Shown here: positions 1 through 12,762 of the stretch, one piece after another
How the letters are laid out: each line of letters begins with the position of its first letter
Position numbering within the stretch: position 1 is the stretch's first letter
Source: Rhytidiadelphus loreus
Taxonomy: Eukaryota > Streptophyta > Bryopsida > Hypnales > Hylocomiaceae
Direction of reading: 5' to 3'
NCBI GenBank assembly: GCA_947034895.1
Contig: OX344761.1
Span: 72,415,839-72,479,838 of the forward strand
DNA: 64,000 nt
Notes under the pieces: generated by a model
Database searches by the model: none
What the model saw: the letters and a program-made list of their open reading frames with translations, nothing else
What the model was told of the DNA's origin: nothing
Position numbers and translations under genes: made by a program

Positions 1-65
1 ACCATGTAGCCTTGAAAGCATAGATGATAATTTGTGAGGAGGTTTCCAGAAGGATGGTTTGATAA

Positions 66-699
66 TTAATTTGCTTTGCACGCATGCTTAGCACAATGCC
101 ATTGAATTGGCATCTGTTGGTTGTAAATTGTGTCTAGTAATACATGGAATAATTTTTTTAAATGAAGTACAACTTGGACAACCCAATCTTCCATGCCAAA
201 GTGAAACTTTATTAACTTTACTTGATAATTAAAGCAAAGATGGAAACAACTAGTTGTTGAATTGTAATCCAATACAAGTCACTTACCGCAGCAAAGGTTG
301 TTTACACCATTTTATTATTTTATACAAAACCAAAAACTCTTGCCTATCTAGAATTTTAATTAAGAGATGAAAACCATTGGTGCGCACATCTCGATAGCTC
401 TGAGGTGCAAAGGAAGAAAATATAATACGCACGCATGTTATAGTGGTGCCTTCAAGCAATATCACATTTGTTGGTCCTTCTTAAAAACAAAACACAATTG
501 ATTTAGTTATAGTCATCAAATTTTTGGTTTGTCAAGTTGAAAGATTTCATTAAAAAAATTCTTATCCCTTAGAATTGTATGTGTAATTATATAGTCAAGA
601 AACGCATCATAAAACTCACTAGTAAAAATATTTTCAACAATCTGAGATTCAAATTCTTCAACTCCAACTGAATCTATAGACACATCCATGGTGTGGGCT
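66..699 (-). other. Probable 3' continuation of the Copia-type relic, decayed
   Basis: AT-rich DNA downstream, on the minus strand, of the gag zinc knuckle at 765-806. Short open stretches on the minus strand (66-272 and 283-465) have a protein-like look, but I recognise no protease, integrase or reverse-transcriptase motif. It is most simply the decayed remainder of the same retroelement. Assignment is by position only. Confidence 0.3.
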
Positions 700-1916
700 T
701 CTTAAATTTGACCTCGGAGTTTCTTGTTTTCTTAGAACATCTTAAGAAAATATTCTGATGTTCGGCAAACATTTGCTAGATGGCCTACTCTACCACATTT
801 GTGACAAGAAAGCATCTTTGATGAACACTTACTACGACTGTTAGTAAAAGAAATAATATTGTTTTTGTGTACCTATTGGTTATCATGGTTGTGACTATTG
901 TGATGTTTATAGCAATTTTTTCCATATTTATGTGTTTTAGATTTAAAGTTAGAAACCTTGACAACATGGGACTCTGGAACTATAGTTTGAACTGAATGGG
1001 TCTCTGGATTACGCATAAAGAATTTTTTTTTTTTTCAATAAGAAATAACAAAGACATGAGATTTGAGTGGTTCTCAAATTTCATGTTATTGTACTGATGT
1101 GCAAGTACAATAGAGACTGGTGAAAATATTGAGAGATCTTTTTTAATCATTTCTTATTTAGTAATGGACTGAACACATAACTTCTATTGAGATATTGTAC
1201 AATATAGTTCATTATTGAAAAAAACAAGTGTTGAAAAATCCAACTAAATGACTTCAATCATAAAGGACTTTGCAAAGGAAAATATTTTTTTGGTGATCAA
1301 AGCAAGATTTAAACTTATGACAAAGCTCACTTGTTTTTTCAAGTTTCAAATACGGTCAATATTAAATGGATGAAATAAAATGATGATAGAGCAAAAGCAA
1401 ACATTACAAAAAAATTGAACCCTACAAAAGGCTGCCAGTTTTACACCTGCTTTGTGCAATTTTGGTGCAATTACGGAATTTTTTTTCTTGTGGATTTGAT
1501 GTGGCACTATATTTTCCACATAAACGCTACGTCAAACAAGCGACTTTCTTAATACTGGTTATATATATATATATATATATAGTACTTGCAGTGCGAGGGT
1601 GCCAAAAATCAAACATTTGCAGTCCTTAGGAGGGTTCATATTTTTGTAATGGCTTTCTAAGAGGTAGAGGTAGAAATAGAATTACAGGAGAAATATGGTC
1701 ATAATTAATACAGTTTGATAATTGCTCTGCAAAAATATGCGTTATTGCAGTTTTCGCCCATAATAAACAATTAGCGCCATCAATTGTCAATTGTAGAAAA
1801 AGTAAAGGTTGAAGTTGTAGTGGCTCAATAGAAGTAGTAGTAACCACCGGAATTGTTGTAGAAGTAGTTACGGAAGATGTTGAAGTACTGATGATCAAAG
1901 GAGAAAAAGATAACAA
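700..1916 (-). pseudogene. Copia-type LTR retrotransposon gag relic
   Basis: Read on the minus strand, 1916-1626 begins with a Ser/Thr-rich leader followed by TIDGANCLLWAKTAI, which resembles the conserved 'G-x-N-Y-x-x-W' start of Copia gag (UBN2-type) domains. Further on, at 806-765, the same strand encodes CHKCGRVGHLANVC, a perfect C-x2-C-x4-H-x4-C zinc knuckle of the kind that binds genomic RNA in gag. Between them lies VLAHQYNNMKFENHS (about 1110-1060), also gag-like. Stops and frame shifts separate the blocks, so this is a fossil. No LTRs, primer-binding site or pol were recognised. A pararetrovirus coat protein could also carry such a knuckle, but the N-terminal motif favours Copia. The family assignment is inference from motifs. 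Confidence 0.6.
1560..1581. repeat. (AT)n microsatellite
   Basis: Uninterrupted AT dinucleotides over about 21 bp, between two blocks of the gag relic. A similar short (AT)n lies at about 3721-3735. Confidence 0.9.
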
Positions 1917-1919
1917 ATA

Positions 1920-4900
1920 GATAGAAGAAATAAAAAATTAGGGTTTGAAAATGTATGATAAAGATGAAATAAAGATAAAGTAGAAGTAAAATGCAAAGAT
2001 AAAAATAAAAGATAAAGAAATTGATGACAACAAGGATAAAAATATATATACAAATATACAAATATAAAATAAATAAAAATAGTTGGAATTTGGAGAGCAC
2101 CAAAAAAGAAGTTGAAAAAGCAACTTAGAAAAAATTGGAGGCAAAAGGGCAAATAGAAAGAAGAGATAGGAGTTGATAGAGGTACGAGTAGAAGGACTTT
2201 TTTGTAATTTGTGGCATACAATTCTTCATATTTTTGGAAATTATAGGACAAAGGCCATATTCATTAAAAAGAGACAATTTGAAATCTCATATTTTTTTTG
2301 CCCCTATATTTAAAAGATAATAATTCAATATTCAATATTGAGACAATTTGATAAATTTGAGATTTTAATATAATAAAACATTTATGAAACTTTGTTTCAT
2401 TAGGATAGAGATCTGTCAAAATGTGCATTGTGTCTCAATTTAACAAATATGACCATTTAAAGCCATTTTTGAGTGTATCATGAACTGATGATAAGGAGAA
2501 TCTTCTCTATCAACCAAAAAATTGGATGAAGATATGCCATTTTACATCCTCCAACAAAAAAAATTGTCATCTAAAAGCCACATTTGGGCTCCTTAGATGT
2601 TGTAGGATTAATAGCCACATCTTTTTGCTTTGCACTTGAAAGGATATATTGCATGTTAACTATAAAATCATTTGATGATAATATTATATTGCATGTATAC
2701 TATAAAATCATTTGAAATCACTTGAAAGGATATATATGCACTAAAAAAACTTTGACAAATCCTAATTACTTTCATTGCCTTAAAAAAGAAACTAGTATTA
2801 TAGGACAAAGAAAGTAATTCTTTCTATTGCTTGACTTTCTCGAGGTTGTTTCAATAAGCTATACACCACAAGATCTACAAGATCTACCTCACAAGACCAA
2901 TGAATATTTGCAAAATTTAGGTCAAATCGAAATGCAAGTAGACAAAGTGGTATAGTAATAGATGATCATTAGGTCTTTGAAAACGCAAATTGTCTAGGAC
3001 TTGAAAACCCTATATCCTAAACTTCTTATAATAAAAACATTATATTATTATCTTAATCTTTAAAGGAGGTTGGACTTGGAAAGCCAAGGGTACTGTCAAG
3101 AAGCATAAAGTATAGAATAATATTTCTACTATTATAACTTATTTCTTTGTTCACTGACAAAGCCCATGTGAAAAGAATATATGACCAAATAGATTGTGAT
3201 AGCAACATTCATTAGCCAATGGGATGCTTCCACATCCAAAGCCAAGTGAAGCGCGACTTCACACAAGTACTTGGGATTATGCTTTTGCAAAGATGTGGTT
3301 TATTTGAGCACATGGCCAAATCCAGAAAGTGAGTAATACATAATTTTTCAATTCCAAATACCAACTTATACTCGTGAGATTTTGTTGCCAAATGTGATGA
3401 AGAAACATAATTTTTTGAAAATCAGTAAATCACTAAGAATTTCATAAAATGAGTGTAAAATGTTACAATTATACCCCTTCCTCCTTACTATATTAAAAAA
3501 GACTTGAAAGTATGGTCATACAACATAGCACTTCTTTCTTAAGATGCATCTAAAACTTTACTTAAGACAATACACATAAAATGAAGGGTGCTCTTTGGCA
3601 CTGACTATAAGAGGTTGCATGAACTTAATGTAATGTTTGAATTGGTTCTTCTTCAATTCAATAGTTAAAACTACAAGGGACATTTTTAGGATCATTCACT
3701 CTAAAGGAGCTTCTACCTTCATATATATATATATACACCAAACCTCCTTTCAAGTATATGAATAAATCCATCTACGAAACCATAAAACATGTATAAGTTG
3801 AATTGCTTTCAACTACAACAATTGAGATACATTACATATAGTAGCACTACAATTCGACGTTACAATTTGAGTTCTTAGATGAATCCCTATAAAATTGTTG
3901 TTATTTGTTAAGGAATTTAACTTGGAATAATTGGAGAGAACTAATGGAGGGCACCTAACTATAGTTGAAGTAGAGCAATCTATATTCATGTTGATATTGC
4001 CATCAATAAAGCTATGCATCTATCTGGAAATGAAAGGAGATGGAGGTTGGAAAGTCAATGCCTCCGGGGTGCTTTGGTAATGGTTGTCTTGGAAACAACA
4101 CTAATCATAAGTGCAATTGTTTCATACTCATCATTGCAAGCAAGAGTTTAGTCTCATGTGAAGTCATTGTTAAGGAGATTTTATATTGCTTTGTAATTTG
4201 ACAATGTTGTGTCCCAATTTAAACAACACAAAAATTTGCATGTTTTAAAAGCAAAACGTGAACTTCAATAAAGTTTGTGGGCTTGTTTGTGGGAAAAATA
4301 CCCCCCTCCTACATCCCATCATCAATTCATCATGCCATAAAATGTAGACACAATTCAAACACAAGGAATTCAAAATATATATAGAAAAATACATGAGATA
4401 TACTTGATCAAAATTGCACAATAGTTAGATTTAAATACATTAATTATACCAAAAAGTGATTAAAAAAAACAAAAAACATAGTTAAAACAGATTGTGATTG
4501 TTTTATCCATAGTCTTGTATTGAATCTTGTATATGTTGCCAACAATTGTAGTCAACTTCTATTTTGATTTTTTACTGCAATTTTTGAAATTTTGAGGCGT
4601 GTAATATACAATTAGAAAGATCTTGCTTTTGAATTTTGAATTGAATTGGTATCCTTTAAAAAAAATCCAAGCTCTCACATCCTTTTCACCCCAATTTTCA
4701 ACTTGTAATCCCAACTCTCATCCTATACCCTAGCTCTCGTTTTTTTATCCTAGTTCTCAACATGTATCCTATCTCTCACCTAGAACTCCAACTTTTACCT
4801 ACATCCTAACTCTCAATCACACTATAATAGAACTTAATAAAAGAAAACACACTCAAAATTGAGTGCAGTTTTTTTATTCATTGTTTTACATTGTCCCAAA

Positions 4901-5044
4901 ATGACTACAAAATTTTCTTCTTAGAATTTTGACTGTACAATTTTGAAGTTTGTCGCATGTAATATACTATTGAAAGTATATTGAAAATATCTTTTCAACG
5001 GTATATTACACACTCTAAAACTGCAAAAATTACAATCAAAATTC
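1920..5044. other. AT-rich DNA without recognisable genes
   Basis: Purine-rich on the plus strand around 1920-2200 (many aaagata/gaaaaa runs; the minus-strand open frames there are low-complexity Phe/Tyr/Leu artefacts). A short direct repeat built on 'actataaaatcatttga' occurs at about 2660-2715. Around 4675-4830 there is a loose tandem of 'cctaactctca'-like, pyrimidine-rich words. Nothing else supports a gene. Confidence 0.5.
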
Positions 5045-5413
5045 AAAATGAAATTGAGTGTGGAAGAAGTAGGGTCATGGGAAGCTACCAAGCAGTCAAT
5101 TGGTAGTAGCTGGGGCACGATGCTAACATCAACACCATGTACTTCAGTAAGTCTAGGCGAGTGGGTGGGCTGTTTCAGTTTAGCCATTGACGCCCAGACA
5201 GTCGAGGACCACCCCTTGTTTGTTCTACAGGTTAATCCATCTATCAAGATTGGAGTAGGCGGCCAAGCTCGCAGCTGGTGTATCCCTGGGGAGACCAAGT
5301 TAATGAAGCCTCAATTAACATCAGGCATCCTCTCTTCGTGGTCGTCATTGGGGACCTTATAAGAAGAAGGGGCATGTAATTTTAGGATTGTCGGCATTTT
5401 CCAACGCGTACGG

Positions 5414-6289
5414 GTGTTGCGCTCATACCACGGCCCAAGGAAGACGGAATCTCTCATGTACTATGGACGCATCGATTGGCTCATCTGGGACCCCAAACGG
5501 ATACAGTGGGCGGGAAGTAAGTATCCAGTACCGTTCATGGAATATACCACCAAGCTTGGGAGGGAAATTATGGGGGTCAAACACAACGTCCCTAACGTTG
5601 TAGAGCGCAAATGGCAAGGGATTCTTCCTTCTTCTCAACGGCTTAGGTGGTACACTGTCTGGAACAAAGCCCGCATCCCAAAAGAATCAGGACTGCTTTG
5701 GCTGGTGTGGCACCGCGCGGTGGCGGTGAATGCATGGCGGGGAAGGATTCATCACACCACTGATACTAGATGCCCTATCTGCCCTCTCCGATCGCATGAA
5801 TCGGTATTGCACCGGTTCTGGGAATGCAAATCGGCCCAACGGGCATGGCAATGGGGCATTCATATTATGAATGTCCTCATCACGCACAAGCAAGCCCAAG
5901 GCCCGTGGCGTCCGCTTACGTGGAAGCAGGGGATCTTCTCCAACCGCATCCCTCGCAAATTCGCCCCGGCCAGCAGAGTGTGGGGGCTGTTGAGAACGGT
6001 CATCTTGTGGACCCTCTGGATCGAAAAGAATGATGTTGCCTTCAACAGCATCAAGTGGCGGTCTGCTAAACTCCAGCAACGTATTTGGATTTGGATTACG
6101 GATTACGGTAGAGCTGATTGGGACTTAGTGTGTAGGCTTAGAAATAAGGGTACCGAGCAGCGTACCGCTGCGAAGGAGCGGTTCGAAGCTAGGTGGGTCC
6201 ACAATGGGCTTTTCGCGAGTATGATCGACGAGTCTCCGCGTTGGGCGCTCACCGGGTCGTGGGCCGGCTTTGTCTTCAAACCACCGTAG
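5414..6289 (+). pseudogene. LINE ORF2 C-terminal fragment with zf-RVT domain
   Basis: About 291 codons, open to the TAG at 6287-6289. Around residues 95-155 it shows the plant LINE zf-RVT domain: WLVWHRAVAVNAWRGRI, then CPICPLRSHESVLHRFWEC (C-x2-C-x7-H-x4-C) and the following W-rich stretch. This domain lies C-terminal to the reverse transcriptase in plant L1-type elements; the RT and endonuclease themselves are missing through 5' truncation. The segment 5061-5410 upstream has RT-tail-like fragments out of frame. The C-terminus (SPRWALTGSWAGFVFKPP, then stop) is closely matched by copy 2 (RPRWTLTGPWVGFVFQPP, then stop), so the termination point is conserved. As a fragment it cannot be autonomous. 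Confidence 0.88.
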
Positions 6290-6384
6290 GCGTTTCGCGC
6301 CGGTGGGACAGGAACCGCCCCTTTGTTTGGCGCTCGCATTGTATTTTATTTTTGTTGGTCTGGTCTTGTTCCTTGCTTGCCCCC

Positions 6385-6445
6385 CCAGGCCGCTTGCGGC
6401 TGGGTTCGTGTATTATTTTTTCCTTGCAGTAAAGTCTCCTTTACT
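6385..6445 (+). other. LINE 3'-terminal double hairpin
   Basis: Hairpin 1 is CCAGGCCGCTTGCGGCTGG (6385-6403). Hairpin 2 is AGTAAAG-TCTC-CTTTACT (6428-6445), a perfect 7-bp stem ending 15 bases from the end of the poly-A. Both occur at the same place in the other LINE tails of the window, and hairpin 2 changes by paired substitutions in the 51-56 kb copies. By analogy with stringent-type LINEs this is probably the RNA structure bound by the element's reverse transcriptase; that role is inferred. Confidence 0.7.
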
Positions 6446-6473
6446 TGTGCCAAAAAAAAAATGAAATTGAGTG

Positions 6474-7975
6474 CAGTCATTGGTAACATGTACATACAAG
6501 ACTATAGATAAAAGAACTGCAACTGATTTTGATTGCAGTTCATTTTAACCACTTTTGAATAAAATGTCACTCTAACCTTGTGGCTAGCAAGGTGGCTAGA
6601 CCCTCAACTAACTTCAACTAACTTCAACTACCTCAACTTGTGGACCCTCCAATTCCCTTGGATCTTTGGCTTCATGACTTGAACTTTTATTTGTTAATGT
6701 AACTATCTAGCTTTTATTTTAAATTTCTAACTAGTTTTAGGTGGTATTTTTAACTAACTAGGTTTCAAAATAAACTTACAATTGACTTACAAAGAGTAAA
6801 TTCTTGGGAGCAAATAAACAAGTTAGAAGGTAAGGGTTGAAAGCTTTGCATGTAATAACTTGAAAGTATAAAACTAAAAAGACAGTTAAATGAATAATAA
6901 GACTTATTAGGGACTAAATGGGAATGACAAATTCAAAGTTTTATCCTATGGGTAGAAGCTAAATATAAAGAAAAAAAGAAAAAAAGAAGGAAACAACAAC
7001 TAGAACAATATAAAATAGTTAAATATTACAATGAACAAAATAAAGCCAAAGTCTTGTTGTTGGTTAGAACTTAACACACAATCGGGATCCAAACGCAAAT
7101 AACTTTTGACAAGAACATGTTACTAACAAGTTAAGGCTTTATGGTAAATTGTCACTATGAAGCTCTTTATGAAAGTTTGGAGATGACTTAAGAGAAACTT
7201 TGAATGTTAACAACTTTAGAAGTGAACACTTTGATGAAGATCAAGTTGTTAAAGAGGTAGAACAAGTGTCTTACTTTTCATGAGGCTTTCAAAATCTTAA
7301 AACCAAATTTGAATGATATAGACTTTCTTAAGTTGTTTTATAAAACTACATGGTGGACTCAAGCAAGTACTTGTCTTTCCTTTTTATTATTTTAATATTT
7401 TTTTTTGAGCCTTTTCATCCAATCATAGTATTCTCCTCATTTAAATTTTTTATCTTCATGATGATGGAGCATTCTTTTCATTTTATCCTAATAATTCTAT
7501 GGTAAAAAAAAAGTAGTAAAATTCTTCAAGAACTATAAGTTGAAGATCAAAGATGAATAAACTATGATTAATTGTTTACATACATGTAACAAGTCCTATA
7601 AACCCATTTAAAACTATAAGTAGCAGTTTTAAGCTTCTATTTCATACATTGATTCAATTTTTCTTGCATTTTTATTTATTTATATCTGTACTTTCTAATT
7701 TGAATTTGATTGTAAATTTTTGATTTTTTGATTTTGAAGTTCAAGACTTAATTGTTGGTTCAATCATTTTCCTCCTTCATTGCAAGGCAAACTCAGGAGT
7801 TTGTAATTACTACAGATCCTTCAATTTCCAAGGTTGATTTAGCCACAAACAACGTCTTCTTCAATTCTATTATTATAACAACTCAATTATATAGAAAGGG
7901 ATACAGCAAGCTATAAAGGGGGTTTAAGGAGAATTAAACTTTTTGTTCATAGCTTGAGACCTACATGTGTCTATA
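6474..7975. other. AT-rich DNA, nothing recognised
   Basis: A short 'caactaacttcaacta' tandem at about 6604-6632 is the only structure seen. There is no credible open frame, RNA gene or element end. Confidence 0.5.
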
Positions 7976-8495
7976 AGCCCTTCAATTGTCATTTTAGTCT
8001 CAAGATTTTTTTGCTTTTGCTTTTGTTTCGTTTTAGTAGAATTATAGCAATAAACGATAAAAAAGTGTTTAAACTGTATTTGGTAGAAGTCTGTATTAAT
8101 ATGGTGATTTATCTTTCTAGAAATTTGGAATGTCTAAACCACTCCATAATGATTAAAGAGAAGTGCTTTCAGTATAAAAAATGCTTGGAGCTCTCAACAA
8201 CAAAATCAATTTGTCAAAATTTTCTTCTAATTAAAAGATTTTTTTCCATTGAGATTTAAAAGAGGTAATTAATTTAGACATTCTTATAAATAGTGCAGAG
8301 CTAAAATATGAGATTGCATTTAATATTTGGGAGCTTTGTAAAAATTACTAAAAGAAATTTGAATTTTTTTGGAATTCAAAAGATGACTATAGAAAGTCAA
8401 CCGCTCAAATCAATGATGGAATGTACAAGTTTTGGTAAAATTTCACTAAAAATTAGAATAATATGTTTAGCAATAATAATGCACCCCAACAAGTT

Positions 8496-9126
8496 AGTTA
8501 GTTTTTTACACAAGTAAAGGAAACTTTACTGCACGAATAAAAAGAACAAGGGCCTAGCCGCAAGCGGCCTGGGGGGCCAAGCGAGGAACGAAACAAAGCA
8601 AGAAAGAAAACTACAATACAAAAATACAGCAAGAGCACTGAACGGGGTGGTTTCCACCCAGCAACGGCGCAGCACGCCTATGGGGGTTGAAAAACGAAGC
8701 CAACCCAGGGCCCGGTGAGAGTCCACCGGGGGCGGCCGTCAATCATAGTGGCAAACAACTCCTTGCTCAACCACCTGGCTTTGAACCGAGGTTGCACTGC
8801 AACACCCTGTTCGGGGTTTGTATTTCTAAGCGTATTAATTAAGTCCCACTCCACTCTGTTGTAATCGGTAATCACAAGCCAAATGCGCTACTGAAGTTTG
8901 GCAGAGTGCCAATTGGTGTTATTAAATACGGCTTCATTTCTCTCAATCCATAGGGTCCACAGGATGCTAGTCCGAAGCATGGTCCAGATACTGCTAAGGG
9001 ACGCAAACTTCCTGGGAATGCGGTTGGAAAAAATTCCTTGCTTCCAAGCCAGCGGCTGCTATTGCCCTTTAGCTTCTTTGTGAGTGATGAGCACGTTCAT
9101 GACATGGATGCCCCACTGCCATGCGT
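8496..9126 (-). mobile_element. 5'-truncated LINE, copy 2 (reverse orientation)
   Basis: Flanked by a 16-bp target-site duplication, tgcaccccaacaagtt at 8480-8495 and 9126-9141. On the minus strand it ends with the same two hairpins as copy 1: the GGCC-type hairpin at 8553-8571 and AGTAAAG-gaaa-CTTTACT at 8513-8530 (plus-strand reading). Only about 630 bp were copied. It split an older direct repeat (7980-9640) and is therefore younger than it. Confidence 0.92.
8678..9120 (-). pseudogene. LINE ORF2 C-terminal fragment, copy 2, with nonsense codons
   Basis: On the minus strand the reading frame matches copy 1 codon by codon: GIHVMNVLITHKEAKGQ, WKQGIFSNRIPRKFA, ILWTLWIERNEAVFN, VITDYNRVEWDL and the end GFVFQPP-stop. 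Two in-frame TAG codons occur. One lies opposite the Trp of copy 1 in GPWRPL (TGG to TAG). The other is opposite the second Gln of KLQQRIW (CAA in copy 1). No frameshift is evident between the two copies. The zf-RVT finger itself lies 5' of the truncation point. This paired comparison is the most direct evidence in the window that relics decay by C:G to T:A changes. Confidence 0.88.
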
Positions 9127-10074
9127 GCACCCCAACAAGTTTCAAAACATTTCAACACTAAGAAATACTTGAACCAACAACTTTTTCAAATGTAAGAAGA
9201 ATTAAAATGAGTTTGATGCGTCGACTAGCATACCGTAAGCCAACAATATCCAAATAAGGAGAAGATGAGTCTTTCCTTACTCCTGCAATCCCTCCAATCC
9301 CTCCAAACACTCCAAGCAATCTAGATTATTTGAAAAATGCAAATTCTGCCATTGAGATTTTTACAATTCGTTGGCTTTTGCAAGCTTAAAATTCGATAGG
9401 TTAATTTGGGCCTTCTGCAACAAATGGCGCAATCCATTTATTATTTGGAGATTTTCTCTAAAAGTTATGTAAGGTTCAACAATAGGTTTGATTTTTTCTA
9501 GTAATTAATGATAATTAGCAATTAATTCTAGAAAGATCTATAGGTTAGAATGAGGAAAGGGAGGCCTTTGGAAAAAATATAAAAGGTCCCTCTCTCTTCT
9601 CATAAACCACCACCATTTCTATTGTCAAACTTCCAACATGTTGTCATTTAATGTTTTGTATCAATTTGCTCATTTTATGTCTATTTTTTGTTTCTCAAGC
9701 AATTTTCTCATTTTTCTTAAAGTGTCTTGGAGCCCTTCTTGAAAGATACGTGTAGAAGTCCATTCAAGTGTTGACTTTGTGGTTTTATATGTATCCCCCA
9801 AAATTTAAGTTTCATTTTATTATTGAGTCAAGTACTAATCCTAAAGAGTTTGTAGCCTCATTCTGGTGAGGCCATCAGTTGAAAATTCTTAAGAGTTTGT
9901 TTTAAGTTTGGATAGTAATCATGCATTAGCTCCTTGTGCGGGAAATCCTATTTTGAAAAATTCCTCTTAGAGTTGACTTGCAGATGCATGCTTCATTGAA
10001 ATTTCTTGAGTTTATTTATTTAATTTTTTGAAATGATTTTGCATTAGCTTCTTATATGGGTGTGAGCCCCGTAG

Positions 10075-11530
10075 TTGTCACTTGACTCTTGGAATTTTTT
10101 TGCTTTTGCTTTTGCTCATTTTTATTAGAATGTATAGTTAAAAAGACCTAAAAAGTAAAAAGAGTGTTTGCATTGGTGACTTTAGCAAAAGTCCCTACAA
10201 ATACGGTGGCTTATTCCTAAAAGTTTGGCAATGCCTTAAGCACTTTCAATTCTTGTTTCTAGTGTCTAATTAGGCATCTAAAAGGTCAATTATGGATTTA
10301 AGAGAGAATTAAACTCTATTGGCTAAAATAGTATAAGATGTCTATAGTAAACAAAAATCAGACCAAACTTGAGTGCATAAAATGGAACATAGGATCATAG
10401 GAGTTAATGGTATAGGATGGAAGATTCTTACTAAGTTCTAGAAATGAATACAAATGACCCACATACGTAGAAGTCACCATGCATCCAATTTGTGAAATTT
10501 GTAGGTCACTTTTGCACCTATAGGTAAAATCCAACTGAAGTTTGGAGATACGTATTCTCAGCATAAAAAAATGCCAAAAGCTCAATGATGTTTGGATTTT
10601 TATGAAATTCTTATTTATGATTAAAAGAAAAAAACTATCCTAATTTTTAGTGGAATTTTATTGCTACTTGGATAATTTCTATTAATTTTTCAATGCCAAT
10701 AAATACAATTGACTTTCTATAGAGTTATCTTTTGCAATTCAAAAACTTTTTGGATAAAAGAATAGGTAAAAATCATAGAAAATAAACATCATAGAAATGA
10801 TCCAAGTTTCAAGGCATTTCGACACTGACAAGTATTAAATCTGGTGGTGGCCAACAAAAATTGAAAACATTTAATAGGTTGATCGGCATACTAGGAGTTT
10901 GTAGTGTCCAAATGAAGCCAACGTGGACTCTTTTCTTACCTTCTCAAACCTTTTGAACAACCTATATTAGTCAAAATCATGAAAAAAGTAAACTATAACA
11001 TTTGGATTTTTACCTATTCTTTGATTTGAAATTATCTAGTTTGGTCCAAAACAACCAAAACTACCCCAAGGGATGGCCAAGTGATAATATTGCTCATGAA
11101 GAGTTCTTCGTGATGGCACGCGAGGATGGGGTTTGTTTCTCTAGTTGTTCCTAACAAGGATCCTTAGTGTGTGTAATTCCCGGGCTTGATGCTAGATTGC
11201 CTTGGTTGTGTTGTGTTAGTTGATCTGTAGCCATTAGTTGGTCATATGTTTTTGTTTTTTTTAATTCTTTGGTTCTTTGCAAAAAATTGGTCCTAAAATA
11301 GGTTAAGAATGGCCTCGACAAATTTGGGCCATCTAAAGCGAATGGTGCAATCCATTTGCAAATTAGAACATTTTACCAAAAGTTAGAGTAATCACAATAG
11401 TATGTTAGCTTTTTAGTAATTCATGGTAATTTAAGTTTCTTCTAGGTATTTTTAGGGCATTTAAGAGGGAGTGGGTCCTTGAGAAAGTATAAAAGGCCTC
11501 CCCTCCTTTTAATTTGCACCCCTTTTCATA
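10075..11530 (+). repeat. Diverged direct repeat, copy 2 (LTR-like, with TATA box)
   Basis: Second copy of the segment described at 7980-9640, with an extra internal stretch of about 400 bp. It holds the TATA box tataaaag at 11488-11495, followed by a CT-rich run. If these are LTRs, the internal region (about 9640-10075) is too short and decayed to hold any recognisable gene. Confidence 0.45.
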
Positions 11531-12346
11531 ACATTCAATAGCCTAAGGGGGGGCTAGCTTTTGCCTTCTTTAGGAAACCATCCTCAATATTTATCTGGAA
11601 CTAAAGCACCAAATCTAAAGACTTGATGACCTCGTTATTACCATTCGAGATTTTGAGGCAAGTCTACATTGAAACAAGTCTAGATTTTGATCAATTTAAA
11701 TGTACATGATTGTCATATTGAGGAATTGCTTCAATATGTTATTCAACAACTTTATTTGAGGGGAGAGTATTAATGAATACATGTATAACAATTGTATTCC
11801 TCAAGTTAGTTGAAATAATCACATTGTCGTACGCGCAGTCTAGGCGTAGGTATCTTTAACACCACAAAAGCGTTAAGATGACACAAGTTATCGTCCCAGG
11901 GAATTCCAGATGTTGTCGCGGTAGATAAGTATCCGGAACTACGGATCTACCCGGAAATGACAATCCGCAGTAGGATCCGGCACAACACAAACACCAAGTT
12001 CCGGAAATATTGTCTTCCGGAATCAAATCCGGATCCACCTTGATCCGGATTCCTACTCTCACTATCTGTCACACCGGTTTTTGGTACCTCTGTTTTACCC
12101 TCAGAGGGTCCTCACTTGCTCTTTCCGAGGGGTGGGGAACATCACCACTCAAGTAACACACGTATCAACTCCTAAACAACAAACAACTATCCGTCCTCAA
12201 AGTTCTCAGTCCGGTAAGGAGGAAAGATGGTCCCTCTCACAACATTCCGGGTGGCCACCTGGAAGGTAGGTCACGCAGAGATACACCCACACCCGCCTTT
12301 ACTACAACGACACTCAACTATTTTCCGGATCAAGCTTTCACCTACT

Positions 12347-12762
12347 CCTGAGGTTGGCAGACCTTCCGGTGGTTTGGGAATATTCCACTAGGCGGTTGCC
12401 GACTTCCGCACGGGACTCCTCTCGAGTTCCCGGACTAGCTCCCTGACCACTACCGGATCCCACCGGATCACCGTTCCAGCGATTTAAAGGCACCACGCAC
12501 AGCTCCTCACTCGTAAACTAGACTCAACCGCAAAACAACCGCGGATAGTTGGAATCCGGAACTAAAGAACTTACTTCCTAGCTGTCGACCGCTCTTGAGG
12601 TTGGCAGACCTTCCGTTGGTTTGGGAATGTTCCTCTTGGCGGCTGCTGACTTCCGCACGAAACTACTCATGAGTTCCGGATTAGCTCCCTGACCACTGCC
12701 GGATCCCAACGGATCACCGTTCCAGCGATTTAAAGGCACCACGCGCAGCTCCTCAAGTTCAA
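12347..12762. repeat. Tandem duplication, 247-bp offset
   Basis: Two blocks of about 165 bp (about 12347-12515 and 12594-12762) are nearly identical: both contain 'gaggttggcagaccttccg', 'tagctccctgaccact', 'gatcaccgttccagcgattt' and 'aaaggcaccacgc'. The offset measured on aggttggcag is 12351 to 12598. They lie in the untranslated 3' part of the GC-rich island. Confidence 0.85.

Larger units (their letters stand above)
5061..6460 (+). mobile_element. 5'-truncated LINE (non-LTR retrotransposon), copy 1
   Basis: The insertion is bounded by a 13-16 bp target-site duplication: aaaatgaaattgagtg at 5045-5060 is repeated right after the poly-A (atgaaattgagtg at 6461-6473). The element ends in a short poly-A after a 3' region with two hairpins (6385-6403 and 6428-6445). 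It carries the C-terminal part of ORF2 (5414-6289). A short poly-A tail, variable 5' truncation and a duplication of this length are the hallmarks of target-primed reverse transcription. It is markedly more GC-rich than its flanks, so it is a relatively recent arrival. A second copy lies at 8496-9126 on the other strand, and several tail-only copies lie at 51-56 kb. Confidence 0.92.
7980..9640 (+). repeat. Diverged direct repeat, copy 1 (LTR-like, with TATA box)
   Basis: Parts of this stretch align in the same orientation with 10075-11530: 'tttttttgcttttgctttt' at about 8005 pairs with about 10095; 'caagtttcaaaacatttcaacact' at about 9134 with about 10805; 'aatttgggcc' at about 9403 with 11325. 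The TATA box tataaaag at 9578-9585 corresponds to 11488-11495, each followed by a CT-rich run. Two ancient LTRs or a tandem segmental duplication would both fit. LINE copy 2 is inserted inside this copy. Similarity is low and the ends are uncertain. Confidence 0.5.
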
